Notes under the pieces: model-generated
Database searches by the model: none
What the model saw: the letters and a program-made list of their open reading frames with translations, nothing else
Told to the model about the DNA's origin: nothing
Made by a program: the position numbers and the translations under genes
Source: an uncultured Flavonifractor sp.
Lineage (GTDB): Bacteria > Bacillota > Clostridia > Oscillospirales > Oscillospiraceae
Length of the DNA stretch: 16,136 nt
NCBI GenBank assembly: GCA_947384055.1
Contig: CANDFO010000057.1
Coordinates: 1-16,136, forward strand
Reading direction: 5' to 3'
Part shown: piece after piece, positions 12,830 through 16,136 of the stretch
Numbering within the stretch: the stretch's first letter is position 1
Layout: every line of letters begins with the position of its first letter

Positions 12830-14448
12830 GAGACCGCACTTTGTTTTGGCGGTTTTTCCTGCGGATGCTGCTGGTTTTTCTGGCGCTGTGGACGGCTATG
12901 GCGGGCGTTCTGGTCTGGAACAACCGGCAGTGGCACAGACAGGAGATTCAGCAGAGGCTGGGCATGTGCCGGTATTATGTGAAGCAGGAGATGCAGGAGC
13001 GCACCCCGTATCGGGCCAATCTGGACGGAATTGCCCACAATCTGGTCTCCTATCAGGGACAGATCGCCCTGCGATCTTATGACAGATGGGGTAACGTGAC
13101 CAACCGCAGCCAGCTTCTGATGGGCTCTTTTCTGATACCGGAGACATCGGAAGAGGTTTATATGATGTTTGACGAGGTGCTCACCGAAGAGGAGGAGCTG
13201 GAGCTGGCCCGGCGCCTGATAGAGCTGAAGCGTGAGGTGGGCGGAGATGACTGGACCGGCTATCTGACTCTGTCCAGCGTGTGGTGGGAGGAGCCCTTTT
13301 CCTTTGAAATTAGCGGCGTGAAAGACTTTAACCGTCTGTTCCCCCTGCGTCTGGTGTTCCACCGGGGGGAGGAGACCGTCACTCTGCTGGACCTGGGACC
13401 TGAGCGGTATCAGAACCGGCAGACAACAGAGCTGGTGAACCGCAGCCTGTTTTTCTTCGGGGGACTGATGATGGGCCCCGGGGCCCCGGAAGAGCGGCTG
13501 AAAGTATTCCGCAGACTGGAGGCAAACCTGGACCGGCTGGAGGAGGGGATGGAGAGGAACGCCGAGCGGACGGACTATATGGTCTCCATGCTTCCGGAGC
13601 GGCAGCCAAACCAGGGGACCATGCTCTATGAGGACGGGGACTACACCTTGGCCTACAGCTATCAGGTGGACCCCTGCTATCTGTTCTACGGCCTGGAGCA
13701 TATGCTTGTGTGGACTTTCCTGGGGGCGGTGCTGCTGGCGGTGTTTACCGCCTTCATTCAGGCCCGGGCGGTCCGGCGGGAGCGGGCCTTCACCCGGGCC
13801 GCCGCCCATGAGCTCAAAACGCCGCTGGCGGTGCTGCGCACCCACGCGGAAGCCCTGCGGGAGGATATCGCCCCGGAAAAGCGGGAGCGGTATCTGGATG
13901 TAATTCTGGACGAATCCGACCGCATGAACGCTCTGGTGGGACAGCTTCTGGACCTGTCCCGCCTGGAGGCGGGGGCGGAGCTCCGCCGGGAACCAGTGGA
14001 GCTGAAGGCCTTGATTGAAGCGGTCTTTGCCCGCCTGGGTCCTGCCGCCCAGGGGGAAGGGATTATGCTGGCCCTGGACCTCCAGCCCCTCCGGGTGGAG
14101 GGGGACCCGCGGCGGCTGGAGGAGCTGGTGACGGAGCTGGGGGCCAATGCCATCAGGCACTGTCCCGCCGGAGGTGGGGTGCGGGTGTCTCTGTGTCGGG
14201 AAGGCCGGAAGGCCCGGCTGAAGGTAGAGAACGACGGCCTTCCCATCCCCGCCCGGGATTTGTCCCGCCTGTGGGAGCCCTTCTACCGGGGGGACAAATC
14301 CCGCAGCCGGGAAAGCGGCGGTTCCGGTCTGGGTCTGGCCCTGGTGCGGGGGACTGCGGAGGCCCACAAGGGGACCTGCTGGGCGGAGAACTGTTCCGGC
14401 GGCGTGTGTTTTACAGTGGAGCTGTCCGCCTTGCAATCTGAGCCGTAA
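12826..14448 (+). CDS. Membrane sensor histidine kinase (540 aa), partner of the upstream regulator
   Basis: Dimeric membrane kinase. TM1 is about residues 7-29, followed by a large extracytoplasmic sensor region (30-292), TM2 (293-311), a short linker without a clear HAMP, then the HisKA domain with AAAHELKTPLAVL (phospho-acceptor H328). The HATPase_c domain follows: N box ELGANAIRHC (N441), G1 box VENDGLP (D470), F box LWEPFYRGD and G2 box GGSGLGLALV (499-508). The roughly 260-residue sensor matches no family I recognise and is rich in acidic residues and Arg. The ATGA overlap with the regulator gene implies matched synthesis. All catalytic motifs are present, so it should be active. Signal unknown. 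Confidence 0.94.
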   Translation: MRDRTLFWRFFLRMLLVFLALWTAMAGVLVWNNRQWHRQEIQQRLGMCRYYVKQEMQERTPYRANLDGIAHNLVSYQGQIALRSYDRWGNVTNRSQLLMGSFLIPETSEEVYMMFDEVLTEEEELELARRLIELKREVGGDDWTGYLTLSSVWWEEPFSFEISGVKDFNRLFPLRLVFHRGEETVTLLDLGPERYQNRQTTELVNRSLFFFGGLMMGPGAPEERLKVFRRLEANLDRLEEGMERNAERTDYMVSMLPERQPNQGTMLYEDGDYTLAYSYQVDPCYLFYGLEHMLVWTFLGAVLLAVFTAFIQARAVRRERAFTRAAAHELKTPLAVLRTHAEALREDIAPEKRERYLDVILDESDRMNALVGQLLDLSRLEAGAELRREPVELKALIEAVFARLGPAAQGEGIMLALDLQPLRVEGDPRRLEELVTELGANAIRHCPAGGGVRVSLCREGRKARLKVENDGLPIPARDLSRLWEPFYRGDKSRSRESGGSGLGLALVRGTAEAHKGTCWAENCSGGVCFTVELSALQSEP

Positions 14449-14459
14449 TGTGGTAGAAT
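14431..14459 (+). promoter_or_regulatory. Promoter of the DUF975 gene
   Basis: TTGCAA (14431-14436, four of six) and TAGAAT (14454-14459, five of six) with a 17-bp spacer. The -35 lies inside the last codons of the kinase gene, so the membrane protein can be expressed separately from the two-component operon. Confidence 0.6.
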
Positions 14460-14496
14460 AAACTCAAAACCTTACAAGTGAGTGGAGTGATTTTCA

Positions 14497-15369
14497 ATGG
14501 GCTTTTTCAACCGACAGGAGGCCAAGTGGAAGGCCCGCATGTCGATGCGGAGCGCCTACCCCCATCCCATGCTGGTGACACTGGTCTATATGGTTTTGAG
14601 CGTAGGCATTACCAGTGCGGTGATGTTCTTTATCTCCGACCCCTTTGAGCTGGCTTACCGGTATATGATGAGCGGACAGTATGAGATGACGGATGTGATA
14701 CGTTATGTATTTACCGCCAGGCGGACGGGGATGTATGGGCTGGTTCAGCTTCTGCTGACCCTTTACGGCTGGATTATCACGTTTGGCTACACCTCCTATT
14801 CCCTGCGCCTGGCCCGGGGGGAGCAGCCCAATTACCGCAACCTGCTGGACGGCTTCTCCGTGATAGGCAGGGTGCTGGCGGCGGGCTTCCTTGTAAATCT
14901 GTTTACCGCTCTGTGGAGCCTGCTTGGGGTCATCCCCTATGCGGTCCTTCTGATTGCCGCCATCGTTACGGAGAGCACCCTGCTGCTGATGCTGGCACTG
15001 CTGGCGCTGTTTGCCGCCGTTGCGGTGGTGATTATTGCAAGCCTGCGCTACTGGCTGACCGAGTACTTCCTGCTGGACAACCCGGACATGGGCGCCCTGG
15101 AGGCCATTCGTCACAGCAAGGAGGCCATGAAGGGATGGAAAGGCAGCGCGTTCCTTCTGGAGCTGTCTTTCCTGGGCTGGGCTCTGCTGGCTCCCTTTAC
15201 CTTTGGTATTCTCACACTGTGGCTGGTTCCCTATCAGTCCGCTTCCTGCGCCAATTTTTACGACCATGTGGTACACGGCTCCTTCGGTCCCCGCACGGAG
15301 GAGCCTGGCCAGCCCGGAGGCTATCGTTCCAATTACGGCGGCGGTCCCCAGAGCCCGTCCTCATTATGA
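14497..15369 (+). CDS. DUF975 family integral membrane protein (290 aa)
   Basis: Polytopic membrane protein of unknown function; DUF975 proteins are common in Firmicutes. About six hydrophobic segments: 25-47, 77-97, 121-145, 146-172, 199-220 and 221-240. Family-like stretches are FGYTSYSLRLARGEQPNYRN, the loop RYWLTEYFLLDNPDMGALEAIRHSKEAMKGWKG, seen here in pieces (EAIRHSKEAMKGWKG, 206-220), and LVPYQSASCANFYDHV. The tail after residue 255 is soluble and rich in Gly, Pro and Ser. The start ATG 14497 has GGAG ten bases upstream and a promoter at 14431-14459. It lies 48 bases after the kinase gene, a position that suggests, but does not prove, control by that two-component system. Membrane limits are by eye. 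Confidence 0.88.
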   Translation: MGFFNRQEAKWKARMSMRSAYPHPMLVTLVYMVLSVGITSAVMFFISDPFELAYRYMMSGQYEMTDVIRYVFTARRTGMYGLVQLLLTLYGWIITFGYTSYSLRLARGEQPNYRNLLDGFSVIGRVLAAGFLVNLFTALWSLLGVIPYAVLLIAAIVTESTLLLMLALLALFAAVAVVIIASLRYWLTEYFLLDNPDMGALEAIRHSKEAMKGWKGSAFLLELSFLGWALLAPFTFGILTLWLVPYQSASCANFYDHVVHGSFGPRTEEPGQPGGYRSNYGGGPQSPSSL

Positions 15370-15394
15370 CCGCCCCGCGCTGTACCCGTATCAT

Positions 15395-15436
15395 GGCTCG
15401 GGCGTGCCGCAGAATCAACTGCGGCACGCCCGAGCC
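15395..15436. terminator. Long perfect hairpin downstream of DUF975
   Basis: Seventeen perfectly paired bases (15395-15411 with 15420-15436) around an 8-base loop, starting 25 bases past the DUF975 stop. It has no T-tract of its own; together with the hairpin that follows at 15437-15467 it probably ends the transcript. Confidence 0.55.
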
Positions 15437-15467
15437 TGTCGAAAAAGGCCAAAGGCCTTTTTCGACA
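15437..15467. terminator. Perfect 14-bp hairpin with A/T-runs (bidirectional terminator-like)
   Basis: TGTCGAAAAAGGCC (15437-15450) pairs with GGCCTTTTTCGACA (15454-15467) around AAA. The GC core flanked by an A-run and a T-run is the usual layout for a bidirectional terminator. It directly abuts the preceding hairpin. Confidence 0.6.
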
Positions 15468-15645
15468 AAGGGGATACGGCCTGCTGCGCGCACCCTTTGG
15501 GCACACTTGCAGGCCGAGCAGTGTCATTTTCGAGGCACATGTCCCCGAAAATGACCGATTCTAACTTTATTTTGCCGCCCCCGGGCGGCAAAACTCTGCG
15601 AGGCTTTCCCGCGGGGGAAGTGTTTCGACAGACTGCGGCATGCCC

Positions 15646-16136
15646 TTTTGTTGTGAAAAAGAAAACAGCTTTTTTACGCAAGCTCAGGAAAGCAGGGGCT
15701 GTTTCCGCGTCAAAAATTAGGGAAAAACTATTTTTGGAAAACATTTCTGAACGCATCCGGATATAATTCGGAATTGTCTGTGATAAGTGGTGGTAATCGC
15801 GGTAGAGCATGGATTCTGATTGCGGAATCCATGCTCTTGTTACAAAAATATACTGATTGCAGCAGCGGGACCCAGACGGAAATTTTTCTGAATCAGGCTT
15901 AATTCTGTAAGAAAGCTGCCGATATAACAGGTGTAAACGGTCAGGAAGTCTGACCTTGCCCGTTTATATCAACAGAGACGGCATCCGCGTGACCAAAGCG
16001 GAGCCAGATCTGTCCAGAATGCGGTGCGGTATATATCGGAGGGCCGCTCCGCACCAAAACCCGGCAAAGCGGGTTTGGTTCAACGAGATTTCATCCGGCT
16101 GACGAGCCGGCTGGAATATAGTAAGCGCGTCAGACT
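15646..16136. other. AT-richer gene-free right end with a TATAAT box and hairpins
   Basis: No recognisable gene. It contains TATAAT at 15762-15767 without a good -35 box, and a perfect 13-bp hairpin (15804-15816 with 15825-15837) followed by only TTGTTAC. There is a stem-loop GGTCAG/CTGACC near 15939-15955 enclosed by AAACG/CGTTT, then CCGCACC-type and AAACCCG/CGGGTTT hairpins at 16023-16080, and CCGGCT/AGCCGG near 16094-16109. One plus-strand frame stays open from 15937 to the edge but has no start codon with a ribosome binding site and no family resemblance. Confidence 0.4.

Larger units (their letters stand above)
15395..15645. repeat. Cluster of at least six hairpins (palindrome-rich intergenic element)
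   Basis: Besides the two hairpins at 15395-15467, there are CGGCCTGC 15477-15484 with GCAGGCCG 15509-15516; GTCATTTTCG 15523-15532 with CGAAAATGAC 15546-15555; TTTTGCCGCCC 15570-15580 with GGGCGGCAAAA 15583-15593; and CTTTCCC 15604-15610 with GGGGAAG 15614-15620. The cluster is bounded by an inverted pair, GGGCGTGCCGCAG (15400-15412) and CTGCGGCATGCCC (15633-15645), 12 of 13 matching. CTGTCGAAA (15436-15444) recurs inverted at 15623-15631. Confidence 0.65.

Noticed and set aside
12802..14436. 544-residue open frame antisense to the histidine kinase
   Set aside because: Low-complexity Gln/Pro/Leu/His composition, no family resemblance, and it lies entirely opposite a kinase with all motifs intact; a GC-bias shadow.
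15415..15810. 131-residue minus-strand frame over the hairpin cluster
   Set aside because: It translates perfect palindromes, has no ribosome binding site at its start and resembles no family.
15395..16110. CRISPR array
   Set aside because: The hairpins differ in sequence and spacing; there are no regular direct repeats with unique spacers.
15937..16136. Open plus-strand frame to the right edge and a CPECG-like fragment in another frame (16012-16110)
   Set aside because: No start codon with a ribosome binding site; the single CxxC fragment sits between stops; complementary readings are equally plausible.

Overview
The window looks like chromosome of a high-GC, gut-type member of the class Clostridia (family Oscillospiraceae; Flavonifractor/Lawsonibacter/Pseudoflavonifractor-like). 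Reasons: GC-rich protein-coding DNA with strong GGAGG ribosome binding sites, sigma-A-type promoters, the ylxM-ffh-rpsP-khpA-rimM-trmD order of Firmicutes, and families such as DegV, DIP1984 and DUF975. The genus is an inference; no 16S gene is present.

Layout. (1) 1-1581, minus strand: a diverged, C-terminally short radical SAM-like protein translationally coupled to S-adenosylhomocysteine hydrolase (cut by the left edge). (2) 1582-1816: divergent promoter region, then a GT39 glycosyltransferase (1817-3763) ending in a hairpin-rich gap. (3) 3974-6245, plus strand: PHP phosphoesterase, RpiB, cytidine deaminase and a DIP1984-family protein, a small sugar-phosphate/nucleoside housekeeping set. 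(4) 6246-6978: a 730-bp gene-free stretch with many hairpins, a tRNA-T-arm-like folded segment and a MITE-like element (copy A). (5) 6979-11697, minus strand: DegV, then reading upstream trmD, rimM, khpA, rpsP, ffh and ylxM. The last six form the signal-recognition/ribosome-maturation operon, driven by a near-consensus promoter at 11762-11790 and interrupted by an intrinsic terminator between khpA and rimM. (6) 11798-12151: regulatory gap holding MITE-like copy B, inserted into one arm of an older 23-bp inverted repeat. (7) 12152-15369, plus strand: OmpR-type response regulator, sensor histidine kinase (ATGA overlap), and a DUF975 membrane protein with its own promoter. (8) 15370-16136: no convincing gene; a cluster of long perfect hairpins, then AT-richer DNA with a TATAAT box and more hairpins.

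Most genes are conserved housekeeping functions. The new-looking content is between them: a small non-autonomous mobile element family (two copies in opposite orientation, 3-bp target duplications, an internal 34-bp deletion explained by short direct repeats, and a recoverable empty site), dense intergenic palindromes, a candidate structured RNA at 6587-6695, and palindromic candidate operators in front of cdd and ylxM. I found no CRISPR array, rRNA, intact tRNA, transposase, phage gene or defence system.
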